Shown here in pieces: positions 8,656 through 17,493 of a stretch of 64,000 nucleotides of DNA; within the stretch, counting starts at the first letter, position 1, and the number at the start of each line of letters is the position of its first letter. A model generated the notes under the pieces. That model was not told the origin of the DNA. It saw nothing but the letters and a program-made list of their open reading frames with translations, and ran no database searches. A program made the position numbers and the translations under genes. This DNA is from Companilactobacillus kimchii DSM 13961 = JCM 10707 (GTDB lineage: Bacteria; Bacillota; Bacilli; Lactobacillales; Lactobacillaceae), in contig NZ_AZDH01000001.1 in the NCBI RefSeq assembly GCF_001435445.1, positions 181,110 through 245,109 of the forward strand. The letters run 5' to 3'.

Positions 8656-9243
8656 ATGAATGTACGGGATCAACAAGCTGAGAATACTAAGAATGCTATT
8701 TTACAAGTCGCTGCCAAAATGTTTCTTTCACAAGGATATCAAGCTACATCTACGCGTAAAATTGCTCAAGAATTAAATATTACTCAACCAAATATGTATC
8801 ATTACTACAAGAATAAAAAGGTACTCTACATTAAGGCTATTGAATACTCGGTCAACAGTTTTAGCAAGAACTTGCTTGAGGAATATAGTCAACAAAAAGA
8901 CTTGCCATTTGAAGAACTACTGCTTCATATGTCAAAATATATGATAGAGAATTTTAGAATCAATTATTTCGTTATGCGAAATGATATTGAAAACTTCTTT
9001 ACTGTTGAGGAACGAACAAACATCAATAATAACTGGGATGGCGGCTATTATAAGGTGTTATTCAACATTTTTCAATCACATAAAAGTGAGCTACGTTCTG
9101 ATTTAGCCATTCCCGTTCAAGTCGGAACTTTTCTAACAATGTTACTGCCTTACATTGAATATAACGATGCCAAAAGGAAGCGTAATATTGCTAACCTAAA
9201 CACTGTTATCAATATTTTCATCAATGGCATCAAAAAAGAATAG
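8656..9243 (+). CDS. TetR/AcrR-family transcriptional regulator
   Basis: DNA-binding repressor of 195 residues. The N-terminal helix-turn-helix is typical: ILQVAAKMFLSQGYQATSTR, then IAQELNITQPNMYHYYKNK at about residues 37-55. The C-terminal ligand-binding half is not diagnostic. It is followed after 8 bases by a cation/proton antiporter gene on the same strand and is probably its regulator. A GATGGG stretch precedes the ATG. The inverted repeat TTATCA-CA-TGATAA upstream is its likely own operator. Confidence 0.9.
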   Translation: MNVRDQQAENTKNAILQVAAKMFLSQGYQATSTRKIAQELNITQPNMYHYYKNKKVLYIKAIEYSVNSFSKNLLEEYSQQKDLPFEELLLHMSKYMIENFRINYFVMRNDIENFFTVEERTNINNNWDGGYYKVLFNIFQSHKSELRSDLAIPVQVGTFLTMLLPYIEYNDAKRKRNIANLNTVINIFINGIKKE

Positions 9244-9251
9244 GGGTCGAT

Positions 9252-10400
9252 ATGGAATTCATAACTCTGCTTGCATTGATGTTATTTCTCACATTAGTTG
9301 TTAGCCACATTTTCAATCGTCTGAACTTACCTGCCGTTATTGGGCAACTAATTTTAGGCGTTATTTTAGGTAAAGGTGTTTTGAACATTGTTAAAGCTGA
9401 TAACAATGTTAATTTATTTGCCGAAATTGGTGTCATCTTATTAATGTTTCTAGCTGGTTTGGAGAGCAATTTGAAGTTACTAAGAAAGCATCTCGTACCC
9501 AGCATTACCGTAGCCATTTTTGGCGTTATCTTGCCGGTAGCTTTAACTTTAATGACTTCACTAATTTTTGGCATTAACTTCAAGGAAAGCATCTTTATTT
9601 CTGTTGTCTTTGCGGCAACTTCAGTTTCAATCTCAGTTGAAGTACTCAAGAGTCTCAACTACCTATCCAGCGCTTCAGGAACCGTTATTTTAGGCGCTGC
9701 AGTGGTTGATGATATCTTGGCCATTTCTATTCTGAGCGTTATGTCAGGAACTTTAACTGGCGCTTTCTCTATGCAAAAAATCTTGATGCTATTGGGCCTT
9801 TGGCTTCTCTTTGGTATTTTGATCGTCGTTTTACACAAATGGGTCATCCCCCAAATAATTCATTTAGCTGATTATATTGAGGCCACCCAAGCACCAACTA
9901 TTTTTGCTTTAGTAATTTGTTTTGTGATGGCTTATATTGCTGACAAAGTTGAATTGGATGCCGTTTTAGGTGCTTTCGTGGCCGGAATTGCTGTTTCTAA
10001 TTCAAAGTATTACAAGGAAAAAATTGGAAGTAATATTGAAGCTATCGGTTATAGTATTTTTATTCCCGTTTTCTTTATTAGTATTGGTCTCAATCTTGAA
10101 TTTAGTAGTTTCCTTAAGGATTTCTGGTTGATCGTATTCTTCACTATTACAGGTGTCATTGGAAAATTATTCGGGGCCGGCTTTGGTGCTAAGTTGTCAG
10201 GATTCGATTTGAAGGATTCTTATGTCATTGGTTCCGGAATGATTTCCCGTGGTGAAATGGCGTTGATCATTGGTCAAATAGGATTTAGCGCTCATTTGTT
10301 ATCTGAAGAATACTACTCCGCCGTAATCATTAGTGTCATCTTGATTACGATTATCTCACCATTTTTCCTCAAGCACTCTATCAGCAAGAATCCTCTCTAG
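9252..10400 (+). CDS. CPA2-type Na+(K+)/H+ antiporter
   Basis: Monovalent cation/proton antiporter of the NapA/KefB-type CPA2 family, 382 residues, about 12 membrane helices and no C-terminal TrkA-N domain. The paired acidic residues VVDD, near residue 155, sit in the unwound helix used for transport in this family. FLAGLE near 72 is another family hallmark. TAGGGGTCGAT precedes the ATG. It is the second gene of a pair with the TetR regulator, so export of Na+ or K+ in response to a small ligand or stress is likely. The exact ion cannot be read from sequence. Confidence 0.87.
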   Translation: MEFITLLALMLFLTLVVSHIFNRLNLPAVIGQLILGVILGKGVLNIVKADNNVNLFAEIGVILLMFLAGLESNLKLLRKHLVPSITVAIFGVILPVALTLMTSLIFGINFKESIFISVVFAATSVSISVEVLKSLNYLSSASGTVILGAAVVDDILAISILSVMSGTLTGAFSMQKILMLLGLWLLFGILIVVLHKWVIPQIIHLADYIEATQAPTIFALVICFVMAYIADKVELDAVLGAFVAGIAVSNSKYYKEKIGSNIEAIGYSIFIPVFFISIGLNLEFSSFLKDFWLIVFFTITGVIGKLFGAGFGAKLSGFDLKDSYVIGSGMISRGEMALIIGQIGFSAHLLSEEYYSAVIISVILITIISPFFLKHSISKNPL

Positions 10401-10408
10401 CCTTATAG

Positions 10409-10438
10409 TTACCACTAAATCAATGTACGAGATATAAT
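10409..10438 (+). promoter_or_regulatory. Likely ndh promoter
   Basis: TTACCA at 10409-10414, spacer 18, TATAAT at 10433-10438; followed by an AGAAGGAGAAGG ribosome binding site before the ATG at 10484. Confidence 0.5.
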
Positions 10439-10483
10439 GATACCGTAAACATTTAATTTCGAAACAGAAGGAGAAGGTTAATT

Positions 10484-11671
10484 ATGGCACACATTTTAGT
10501 ACTAGGAGCTGGTTACGGTGGTTTAAGAGCTGCACGTGATCTGGCCAAAAGCACTCCAGCAGGAACACAAATTGATTTAATCGATAAAAATGACAAGCAT
10601 GTAGAAAAAACTGCTTTGCATACTATTGCAGCCGGCACTAATCGTGCTGATGCAATTAGTTTTGATATCCGTTCGGTTCTACCTTCAAATGTTAACTTCA
10701 TCAAGGCAACTGTTTCTAAGCTTGACTTAGATAACAAAACAGTTGAGTTCTCAGACCACGAGAACATTACTTATGACTATATCGTAGTTTCCCTAGGCTT
10801 CCGTTCAGAGGACTTCGGACTTGAAGGTGCTAGTGAAAATGCCTTGATCCTTCAAGATTTAGAATCAGCACAAAATATCTATAAGACAATTAATAAAAAT
10901 ATCGCTAATTACAAAGAATCACAAGATCCTAAAGATCTCAGCATTATCGTTTGTGGTGCCGGATTTACTGGAGTAGAAATTCTCGGTGAATTAGTTGATA
11001 CCGTTAAGATTCTTAAAGCAAAATATGACGTACCAGAAATCAAAGTAACCTGTCTAGAAATGGCAACAAGAATCCTACCAATGTTCGACGAGAACCTTGC
11101 TAGCTATGCCGTTGAATATCTAGACAAGAACGGCATCAAACTCTTAACGGGTGCAAAGATCAAGAAGATTGAGAAACAAGCCGTTGTCTACATGGATGGC
11201 GATACAGAAAAGAGTGTTGAAGGAAGCACAATCCTTTGGACAGTCGGAGTTAGTGGTAGTGACGTTATCACAAATTCAGGTATCGAAGCCAGAAGAAATC
11301 GTGTTATGACAACCGAATTCCTCAACTTAGAAGCACATCCAGAAGCATACTTTATCGGTGACGATTCCGCTATTATTCCTAAGGGTGAAAAACGTCCATA
11401 TCCAACAACAGGACAATTAGCCACAGCCGAAGGAGCCGGAGCAGCCTTCAATATTGCTGCAGCTTTAAATGGCAAAGATTTGAAACCATTCGTTTACAAA
11501 TCAATGGGTACCGTAGCTTCATTAGGTCAAAACCATGGTATTGCCGAAATTACAGGCAAGAACTTCAAGTTCAAAGGTTCAATTGCATCACTATTGAAGC
11601 ATCTATCAGCAGATAGAGGAATCATGGAAATTGCCGGATTGAAGACCGCAATTAGAAAAGGAACTATTTAG
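10484..11671 (+). CDS. ndh: Type II NADH dehydrogenase (NAD(P)/FAD-dependent oxidoreductase)
   Basis: Peripheral membrane flavoprotein that oxidises NADH and reduces quinone without pumping protons. The first dinucleotide fold GAGYGGLRAA lies at residues 7-16, a second fold GAGFTGVEI near 160, and a third FAD-contact stretch YFIGDDSA near 285. The length of 395 fits the family. With cytochrome bd (CydC remnant) and MenA nearby it would give a minimal chain: NADH to menaquinone to oxygen. It is monocistronic; a 130-base repeat begins straight after its stop codon. An NADH peroxidase or other pyridine nucleotide disulfide enzyme is less likely, because no redox cysteine pair is visible. Confidence 0.88.
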   Translation: MAHILVLGAGYGGLRAARDLAKSTPAGTQIDLIDKNDKHVEKTALHTIAAGTNRADAISFDIRSVLPSNVNFIKATVSKLDLDNKTVEFSDHENITYDYIVVSLGFRSEDFGLEGASENALILQDLESAQNIYKTINKNIANYKESQDPKDLSIIVCGAGFTGVEILGELVDTVKILKAKYDVPEIKVTCLEMATRILPMFDENLASYAVEYLDKNGIKLLTGAKIKKIEKQAVVYMDGDTEKSVEGSTILWTVGVSGSDVITNSGIEARRNRVMTTEFLNLEAHPEAYFIGDDSAIIPKGEKRPYPTTGQLATAEGAGAAFNIAAALNGKDLKPFVYKSMGTVASLGQNHGIAEITGKNFKFKGSIASLLKHLSADRGIMEIAGLKTAIRKGTI

Positions 11672-11803
11672 AAAGAGAGTGAAACAGGGGCGGTCAGCCC
11701 ACGAGGATTTGCCTAAGAATTGAAATTATCCGCTGAATTTGCGGATAATTTCAGTTCTGTAGCAAACCGCAATGGGGTCCCCTGTGGAACTCGTTTCCAC
11801 TAT
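11672..11803 (+). repeat. Intergenic structured repeat, family A, copy 1
   Basis: Begins right after the ndh stop. The core hairpin is AATTGAAATTATCCGC / GCGGATAATTTCAGTT, outer arms pair CAGGGG with CCCCTG, and it ends with the small hairpin GTGGAACTCGTTTCCAC. A close, longer copy lies inverted at 58951-59140. Both copies have the same orientation relative to the gene that ends beside them. Confidence 0.8.
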
Positions 11804-11847
11804 ATTGCCAATAACAGTGGTTATTCTCAATAAAAACAATAGTTATC

Positions 11848-11891
11848 AAAATAAGCTGGACTCCTCAAAAATGGAATCCAGCTTATTTTTT
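11848..11891 (+). terminator. Intrinsic terminator
   Basis: AAATAAGCTGGA pairs perfectly with TCCAGCTTATTT, followed by T residues. It would end the ndh transcript after the family A repeat. Confidence 0.8.
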
Positions 11892-11950
11892 GCTTTACCC
11901 ATAATCGAATAATATACTGACCTTGAATAACTCCAAGGGATGTGTAGATT

Positions 11951-12709
11951 ATGGCAATCAAGAAGAATCAAATATGTGTCATCTGTGGCAATCGTTTCAC
12001 AATCACAGAAGGATTATTTTTAAGAGATTTGAGTGACCTTTTAAAGGAACAAGTAATACAAACTAACAAATACGCAAAAGAATCATCTTTTATCTGCCTT
12101 AAAGACCTGCAAAAGCTACGTATTGATAGAATGCAAAAAACTATCGATCAAGATTTAAAAATTGACCACCAAATGTCTGACCAACTACAAAAAGAGCTCG
12201 AAAAAAATACTTATGTTATCAAAAATATCAACGATACTGTCTATGGAAAAAGGACTCGCGGTCAAAAAATGGCCGACGCAGTTGCTAAATTCGGTGGTAG
12301 TTGGCAATTCATTATTACCTTCTCAGTTATTATCATTCTTTGGATGACAATCAATATAGTGCATCTCTTTGGCGTTAATTTTGATCCCTATCCATTTATA
12401 CTACTGAACCTATTTTTAAGCTGTGTGGCCGCCATACAGGCCCCTATCATCATGATGAGCCAAAATAGACAAGCTGATCGTGATCGCTTCGATTCCGAGA
12501 ATGATTATCGTACTAATACTAAATCGGAAATGGAGATTCGAATCCTTCACGAAAAGATGGATCAACTCAACGAAGTTCAATGGCCTCATATTTTGGACAT
12601 TCAAAAAATGCAGATCGAAGTCTTAAGTGAAATTGAAAACGAGATTCAATCATTAAAAACAGAGAAACAAGCACAAGAAAGTCGCTCTACTAGGCATTCC
12701 CACAAATAA
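11951..12709 (+). CDS. DUF1003 membrane protein with N-terminal cysteine motif
   Basis: Membrane protein of 252 residues with the DUF1003 plan: a cytoplasmic N-terminal part with CVICG near residue 9 and a further cysteine near 49 (possible metal site), a basic stretch GKRTRGQKMAD, two helices at about 120-165, then the conserved SQNRQADRDR motif and a coiled-coil tail. Function of the family is unknown; some members are linked to stress or ion balance. It has its own ribosome binding site AAGGGATGTG and a shared bidirectional terminator with amtB. Confidence 0.82.
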   Translation: MAIKKNQICVICGNRFTITEGLFLRDLSDLLKEQVIQTNKYAKESSFICLKDLQKLRIDRMQKTIDQDLKIDHQMSDQLQKELEKNTYVIKNINDTVYGKRTRGQKMADAVAKFGGSWQFIITFSVIIILWMTINIVHLFGVNFDPYPFILLNLFLSCVAAIQAPIIMMSQNRQADRDRFDSENDYRTNTKSEMEIRILHEKMDQLNEVQWPHILDIQKMQIEVLSEIENEIQSLKTEKQAQESRSTRHSHK

Positions 12710-12758
12710 AAATACGTGTCGAAGAGAACTCAAAAGTTCAATTCAACACGTATTTTTT
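12707..12758. terminator. Bidirectional terminator between DUF1003 gene and amtB
   Basis: AAAATACGTGT and ACACGTATTTT form the outer stem, with GAACT/AGTTC inside; A and T runs on the two sides allow termination of both convergent genes. Confidence 0.8.
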
Positions 12759-13932
12759 AGTTATTAATAGTCCTTTTAATTCCAATATTATTTTTAAACA
12801 GTTTCTTCAAAACTACAATGATAATTGTTGCCATAACCGATACGAAAATAATGGTAAAGACGGCACCTAAAATTTGAATACTCAATAATTTAATCCCACC
12901 GCCGTAAAATAACCCGTTAGTTATAACGTTATGGTTGACCGATTTAGTAGCAAACAATCCTACTGCAATGGATCCAATAATCCCACTAATACCGTGACAT
13001 CCAAATATATCCAAATAGTCGTTTAAATGTAATTTATATTTGAGATAATTCATAAAGTAAAAACTACCAATAGCAGAAATAATTCCAATGATAAAAGCTC
13101 CCCAAATAGTCACATAGCCAGTTCCTGGGGTAACACCAACTAATCCACAAATACTACCAGTACAAATTCCATTAACGGTCACATGAGATTTATACTTATC
13201 TTCCAAAGCGACCCACATTACTAGGGCTGAACAGGCAGCTATGGTCGTTGTAAAGAAAGCATTGAGAGCTTGATTATTCAATTGCAAAGCACTGCCTGCA
13301 TTGAATCCGTACCAACCGATCCATAGTAAAACTGTCCCCATCAAGATCCACATTGTATTACCTTTTGCGTGCTCATTGTTATATTTATAAGGCTCACGCA
13401 ACATAATAGCCAAAATCATCGCTGTAATTCCGGCATCGATATGAATAACCGTTCCACCAGCAAAATCCAAAACTCCTAGTTGAGCCAAGAAACCACTAGG
13501 TGACCAAACAATATGAGCCAGTGGATAGTAAATTAACAACGACCAACAAATAACAAACAAAGCAATGAATTTGATTCGTGCCCTACTTGCCATAGCACCA
13601 AGGAAAAGAGCTGGCGTGAGGATCGCAAACATCATCTGAAAGAGCAAATAAACCGAAGTTGGTAAACCTGTGGTTCCAAAAGTAGACGATAAGTCTAGCC
13701 CTGATAAGAAGAGATGTTTAAAGTTCCCAATAATGCCTAGGAAGTTGCCCTCAAAGGAGGCAGAAAAACCAATTGCCACCCACAACAAGCCAGCTATACC
13801 AAACATCAAAAAGCTATTAAAAAGGATCCGATTAACGTCCTTCTCTGGTACAAAACCGCTGTAAAAGACTGCAATTCCGGGGACCATTATCCAAACTAAC
13901 ATGATGGCTAAAACCATGAAATCAAGTGTCAT
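12757..13932 (-). CDS. amtB: Ammonium transporter
   Basis: Amt/Rh-family channel for ammonium, about 11 membrane helices, 391 residues. Seen: the PGIAVFYSGF start of the first helix, DFAGGTVIHIDAGITA near 155 with a pore-lining histidine, WIGWYGFNAGS near 205, and FGCHGISGIIG near 305 with the second histidine. I choose the ATG at 13932 because the preceding AGAATGTGAT pairs well with the 16S tail; a GTG three codons upstream lies inside that binding site. No PII (glnK) gene is adjacent, unlike many bacteria, so control may differ. Confidence 0.93.
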   Translation of the reverse strand: MTLDFMVLAIMLVWIMVPGIAVFYSGFVPEKDVNRILFNSFLMFGIAGLLWVAIGFSASFEGNFLGIIGNFKHLFLSGLDLSSTFGTTGLPTSVYLLFQMMFAILTPALFLGAMASRARIKFIALFVICWSLLIYYPLAHIVWSPSGFLAQLGVLDFAGGTVIHIDAGITAMILAIMLREPYKYNNEHAKGNTMWILMGTVLLWIGWYGFNAGSALQLNNQALNAFFTTTIAACSALVMWVALEDKYKSHVTVNGICTGSICGLVGVTPGTGYVTIWGAFIIGIISAIGSFYFMNYLKYKLHLNDYLDIFGCHGISGIIGSIAVGLFATKSVNHNVITNGLFYGGGIKLLSIQILGAVFTIIFVSVMATIIIVVLKKLFKNNIGIKRTINN

Positions 13933-14062
13933 AATTATCACATTCTTTTTATTTAGTAGTTCTCTCTCTATTTTTCAAGTATTATATTACGATTTTTATT
14001 TTATGTATACCAATTTACATTTATTAATAAGCGTTAAAATTTTTAATTATTATTGGAACAAT

Positions 14063-14118
14063 TATAATAGGGGCGTATTAGCGAATGAATAATTTCTAAA
14101 TATAAAAATATTCATTCA
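14063..14118 (+). promoter_or_regulatory. kup promoter and leader hairpin
   Basis: TATAAT at 14063-14068 with a weak -35. The leader contains a hairpin at 14083-14118, GAATGAATAATTT / AAAATATTCATTC, ending about 9 bases before the AAAGGAGCG ribosome binding site. No T run follows it, so it is not a plain terminator. The stretch 13933-14062 is AT-rich with nothing else clear. Confidence 0.45.
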
Positions 14119-14137
14119 AAACAAAGGAGCGATAGCC

Positions 14138-16159
14138 ATGGAAAAGAGAAAGTCATCATTTTCCTTACTAGGTATGTTGATTACCCTCGGTATCGTCTAC
14201 GGCGATATCGGAACCTCACCTCTTTATGTTATGAACTCAATCATAAATGATGCTGGTACTATGGCTGATGCTAAGCCTGAATATATTTTAGGCAGTGTCT
14301 CACTAATTTTTTGGACACTTATGCTCATTACCACTATCAAGTACGTTTTAATCGCTATGAAAGCTGATAACAACGAAGAAGGTGGTATCTTTGCCCTTTA
14401 TGCTTTAGTTCGTACTAAAGGGAGATGGTTGATCATACCAGCTCTAATTGGTGGTTCCGCTCTTTTAGCAGATGGAACCTTAACACCAGCCGTTACCGTG
14501 ACTTCAGCGATTGAAGGTATCAAAGGCCAACAGTTTGGTAATATCGTATTCTCCAGTAAACAATCATCCGTTTTGATCATTGTTACAGTAATTTTATTAA
14601 CTATTTTTATTATTCAAAAGTCTGGAACCGATCGAATCGGTCGTTCATTCGGCCCTATTATGTTTATTTGGTTTAGTTTTATCGGTATTGCCGGCTTTCT
14701 AAATTTAACTAATGACCTCTCAGTTTTAAAAGCACTCTCACCTGTTTATGCAATTGAAGTTCTCTTCAGTCCCGTCAACAAGGTTGGCATCTTTATTCTC
14801 GGTAGTGTCTTCTTGGCAACTACCGGTGCTGAGGCGTTATACGCTGACATGGGACAAGTTGGTAAACATAACGTGTATGCTACTTGGCCTTATGTATATG
14901 CAATGTTGATGTTAAATTATTTTGGACAGGCTGCTTGGGTTATTAATAATTATCAAAATAAAACTTATAACGGTATTTCCGGTATCAATCCGTTCTACGA
15001 AATGTTGCCTGGAGACTTCAAAGTCTTCGCCATTGTGATTGCTACAATGGCCGCTATCATCGCTTCTCAAGCTCTGATTACGGGTTCATTCACACTAGTT
15101 CAGGAAGCCATTGGCCTGAAAATTTTACCCCGTTTAAAAGTAAAATTCCCTGGAAAATTTGAAAGTCAGCTCTACATCGGTACTATCAACTGGATGTTAT
15201 GCGCTATAACGATAGGCATCGTCTGGGGATTCGGTTCTTCAGAACATATGGAATCAGCCTATGGTTTGGCAATTACTTTGACAATGCTAATGACCACCGT
15301 TCTATTGCACCAATTTTTGATCATGAAAAAGCATCGTCATTTTGCCAATATCTTCATGGTTTTCTTTATCGCTCTAGAGGGACTATTCCTACTCTCCAGC
15401 TTGATTAAATTCGTTCATGGCGGTTATGTAACGGTCATTATTACCTGCGCTATTTTGGCCATTATGATTATTTGGTATTTTGGAAATAAACGTCGCGATG
15501 CTTACCTAGCTGAAAGTGAAAATGTCTCTTTACTCGACTATCTTCCTCAATTGGAAAAATTGAGTAAAGATTCTTCAATCCCAACTTATGCTACTAATCT
15601 TGTTTACATGATCAAGTTAAGTGAAGATTACACCATCAAACGGTCCGTCATTTACTCAATTTTAGATCAAACACCGAAACGTGCTCGAGTCTATTGGTTC
15701 ATCACAGTTAACCAGACCAATGCACCATATGAATGTAATTACACTGTTGATATGATGCATACTCGTAACGTTGTTAACGTTCATTTGAATCTCGGCTTCA
15801 AAAAATCACAACACGTTAATATTTACATTCGACAAATCATCAATGCCCTAATCAGGAAACATATTATTGATGATCAAACACCTAACTATTCAATGGTTCC
15901 TAATCGTCATGTTGGCTCTTTTAAATTCATTATTCAGAATCAACAGTTCCAAGACTTAGGCGCTCAGGAACAGATGAACAGTCTCGATCGTCTCTTGATT
16001 GGTGGAAGACTATTACTACAAAATATCACTATTTCACCATCACTTTGGTTCGGTTTGGAATTCAGTGACGTGGTCGAAGAAAAAGTTCCACTATTCCTTG
16101 GTAGTCAAACTGATGAATATCTAACTGAAAAAGAACTTAAAAATGATGTAAAATCATAA
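14138..16159 (+). CDS. kup: KUP-family potassium transporter
   Basis: Potassium/proton symporter of the KUP/HAK family, 673 residues with 12 membrane helices in the first 430 and a hydrophilic C-terminal part. The first helix carries the hallmark [14 protein letters not shown] near residues 19-32. [13 protein letters not shown] ADGTLTPA lies near 111, and [14 protein letters not shown] near 230. In lactic acid bacteria KUP proteins can be inhibited by c-di-AMP; gdpP, the c-di-AMP phosphodiesterase gene, is also in this window (general knowledge, not shown by this sequence). Monocistronic, with a hairpin in its leader and a shared terminator at its end. Confidence 0.96.
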   Translation: MEKRKSSFSLLGMLITLGIVYGDIGTSPLYVMNSIINDAGTMADAKPEYILGSVSLIFWTLMLITTIKYVLIAMKADNNEEGGIFALYALVRTKGRWLIIPALIGGSALLADGTLTPAVTVTSAIEGIKGQQFGNIVFSSKQSSVLIIVTVILLTIFIIQKSGTDRIGRSFGPIMFIWFSFIGIAGFLNLTNDLSVLKALSPVYAIEVLFSPVNKVGIFILGSVFLATTGAEALYADMGQVGKHNVYATWPYVYAMLMLNYFGQAAWVINNYQNKTYNGISGINPFYEMLPGDFKVFAIVIATMAAIIASQALITGSFTLVQEAIGLKILPRLKVKFPGKFESQLYIGTINWMLCAITIGIVWGFGSSEHMESAYGLAITLTMLMTTVLLHQFLIMKKHRHFANIFMVFFIALEGLFLLSSLIKFVHGGYVTVIITCAILAIMIIWYFGNKRRDAYLAESENVSLLDYLPQLEKLSKDSSIPTYATNLVYMIKLSEDYTIKRSVIYSILDQTPKRARVYWFITVNQTNAPYECNYTVDMMHTRNVVNVHLNLGFKKSQHVNIYIRQIINALIRKHIIDDQTPNYSMVPNRHVGSFKFIIQNQQFQDLGAQEQMNSLDRLLIGGRLLLQNITISPSLWFGLEFSDVVEEKVPLFLGSQTDEYLTEKELKNDVKS

Positions 16160-16162
16160 AAC

Positions 16163-16208
16163 AATAAGGACAAGTAATCAAGATATGATTACCTGTCCTT
16201 ATTTATTT
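16163..16208. terminator. Bidirectional terminator between kup and the isochorismatase gene
   Basis: AATAAGGACAAGTAATCA pairs with TGATTACCTGTCCTTATT (one mismatch), with A and T runs outside. Confidence 0.8.
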
Positions 16209-16766
16209 TTATTCGATGACTTCTGCACCTAAGCAATTCTTGAAATGATTTAAAGCCCAATCATGACCTGCTTGATTGAATGAGGCTACACCTTGTTCGT
16301 GTACTATAATTTTGTAGTTTAAATTGTAAGCATCAACCGCAGTGTGCAAGACACAAATATCCGTACAGACACCAACCAAATGTAAAGTATCAATCTTTCT
16401 TTCTCGTAAACGAAGATCCAAGTCAGTTCCTGCAAAAGCACTATAACGAGTCTTATCGAAAAGTTTTACCTTCTCACCATCGTTATGTCCATCGTACCAA
16501 TCCTTAATTCCACCGTACAATTCACGTCCCCAAGTTCCACGCACATTATGAATTGGGAATAATTTAGTTTCTGGATGATAAATATCATTAGGTTTATGAA
16601 CATCAGTTGGGAACCAAATCCAATCACCCTCTTGATACATTTTTTCAGCCAAATCAAAGATTCTAGGCTCAATCTCTTGACCTGGTTTGCCGCAAGTTAA
16701 AGCACCCTTGTCAGCAACAAAATCGTTCGTATAATCAATAACTAATAAAGCTTGGTGTGAAGACAT
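16209..16766 (-). CDS. pncA: Cysteine hydrolase, nicotinamidase/isochorismatase family
   Basis: Probable nicotinamidase, which turns nicotinamide into nicotinate for NAD salvage; cytosolic, 185 residues. The catalytic triad is visible: Asp in LLVIDYTNDF (residue 11), Lys in DKTRYSAF (about 104) and Cys in VCTDICVLH (about 138). The metal-binding pattern T-D-V-H lies near 54. The family also contains isochorismatases and other amide hydrolases, so the substrate is likely but not proven. An AGTAGGAGAA ribosome binding site precedes the ATG. Confidence 0.82.
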   Translation of the reverse strand: MSSHQALLVIDYTNDFVADKGALTCGKPGQEIEPRIFDLAEKMYQEGDWIWFPTDVHKPNDIYHPETKLFPIHNVRGTWGRELYGGIKDWYDGHNDGEKVKLFDKTRYSAFAGTDLDLRLRERKIDTLHLVGVCTDICVLHTAVDAYNLNYKIIVHEQGVASFNQAGHDWALNHFKNCLGAEVIE

Positions 16767-16876
16767 AGTATTCTCCTACTTTCTTCTTGTTATTTACTTA
16801 CATTGCGATTATTCAAAATCTTCCTTGTGAAGTCAATTTATTCGCTTAATCGTATAAAATCAGAGGCCGATGCATA

Positions 16877-16885
16877 TGTTATAAT
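16877..16885 (+). promoter_or_regulatory. Extended -10 promoter for the 16916 gene
   Basis: TG-T-TATAAT at 16877-16885 with no clear -35; AATTAGGGGTC ribosome binding site follows. Confidence 0.45.
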
Positions 16886-16915
16886 TTCCCTAATCTAAGA
16901 ATTAGGGGTCTTAAT

Positions 16916-17428
16916 ATGCATAAAAATTATCGTGAACCCATCAAGATCAAATACCTCATTATCGCTCTTATTGGTGTCGTGATTTTTGCTGCTGCACTTT
17001 CCTTTTTCACACTCAGAAGTTCTAACACGACTACTGCCAATAAACCTAAAGTTGAATACACTAAGGTCAAAAAAGATTTGGATCAAAAATTCAACGGTAA
17101 TGGTAAAATTGCTTCTATCAAGCAAGAAGACAATATCAACGATAAAAACAGCAAGAATCCTCATACAGTCATTCTAGTAATTTTGACGGATAAGCAAACT
17201 CAAAAGTACCTCAAGACAACTTATGAAGCTGTTCAGAATGATAAATCTTCTCGTGACCAACAACTCTATATCGCTTCTATCCAAAAAATTATTTCTGATG
17301 AGGCTAAAAAGCTACACAACAACGATGACGTTATTCAATTCGTCTACAAAGATAACAAGAGCTATGTTCCCGTCGCTAGTTCGCAAAAACATCGTAATTT
17401 GATCAAGCCTGTCAAAGTTTCCAAGTAA
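16916..17428 (+). CDS. Unknown membrane-anchored extracellular protein
   Basis: Not recognised. Protein of 170 residues with one N-terminal membrane helix (about residues 13-32, KYLIIALIGVVIFAAALSFF) and no signal-peptidase or lipobox motif. The outside part is basic and polar, predicted alternating beta strands and helices, with no cysteine. The context gives no clue: it is alone between a divergent hydrolase and a convergent alpha/beta hydrolase. Its own promoter and AGGGGTC ribosome binding site support it as real. Confidence 0.75.
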   Translation: MHKNYREPIKIKYLIIALIGVVIFAAALSFFTLRSSNTTTANKPKVEYTKVKKDLDQKFNGNGKIASIKQEDNINDKNSKNPHTVILVILTDKQTQKYLKTTYEAVQNDKSSRDQQLYIASIQKIISDEAKKLHNNDDVIQFVYKDNKSYVPVASSQKHRNLIKPVKVSK

Positions 17429-17476
17429 AAAAGAGATATAACCTGTTCGAATGGACAGATTGTATCTCTTTTTTTA
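17427..17476. terminator. Bidirectional terminator
   Basis: AAGAGATATAACCTGT pairs (with mismatches) with ACAGATTGTATCTCTT, flanked by A and T runs; it serves the two convergent genes. Confidence 0.75.
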
Positions 17477-17493
17477 GTTTGTAAAGGAGTAAT

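Noticed and set aside
9230..9658. Minus-strand open frame of 142 codons inside the antiporter gene
   Set aside because: Antisense shadow of a clear membrane protein gene; composition is not protein-like.
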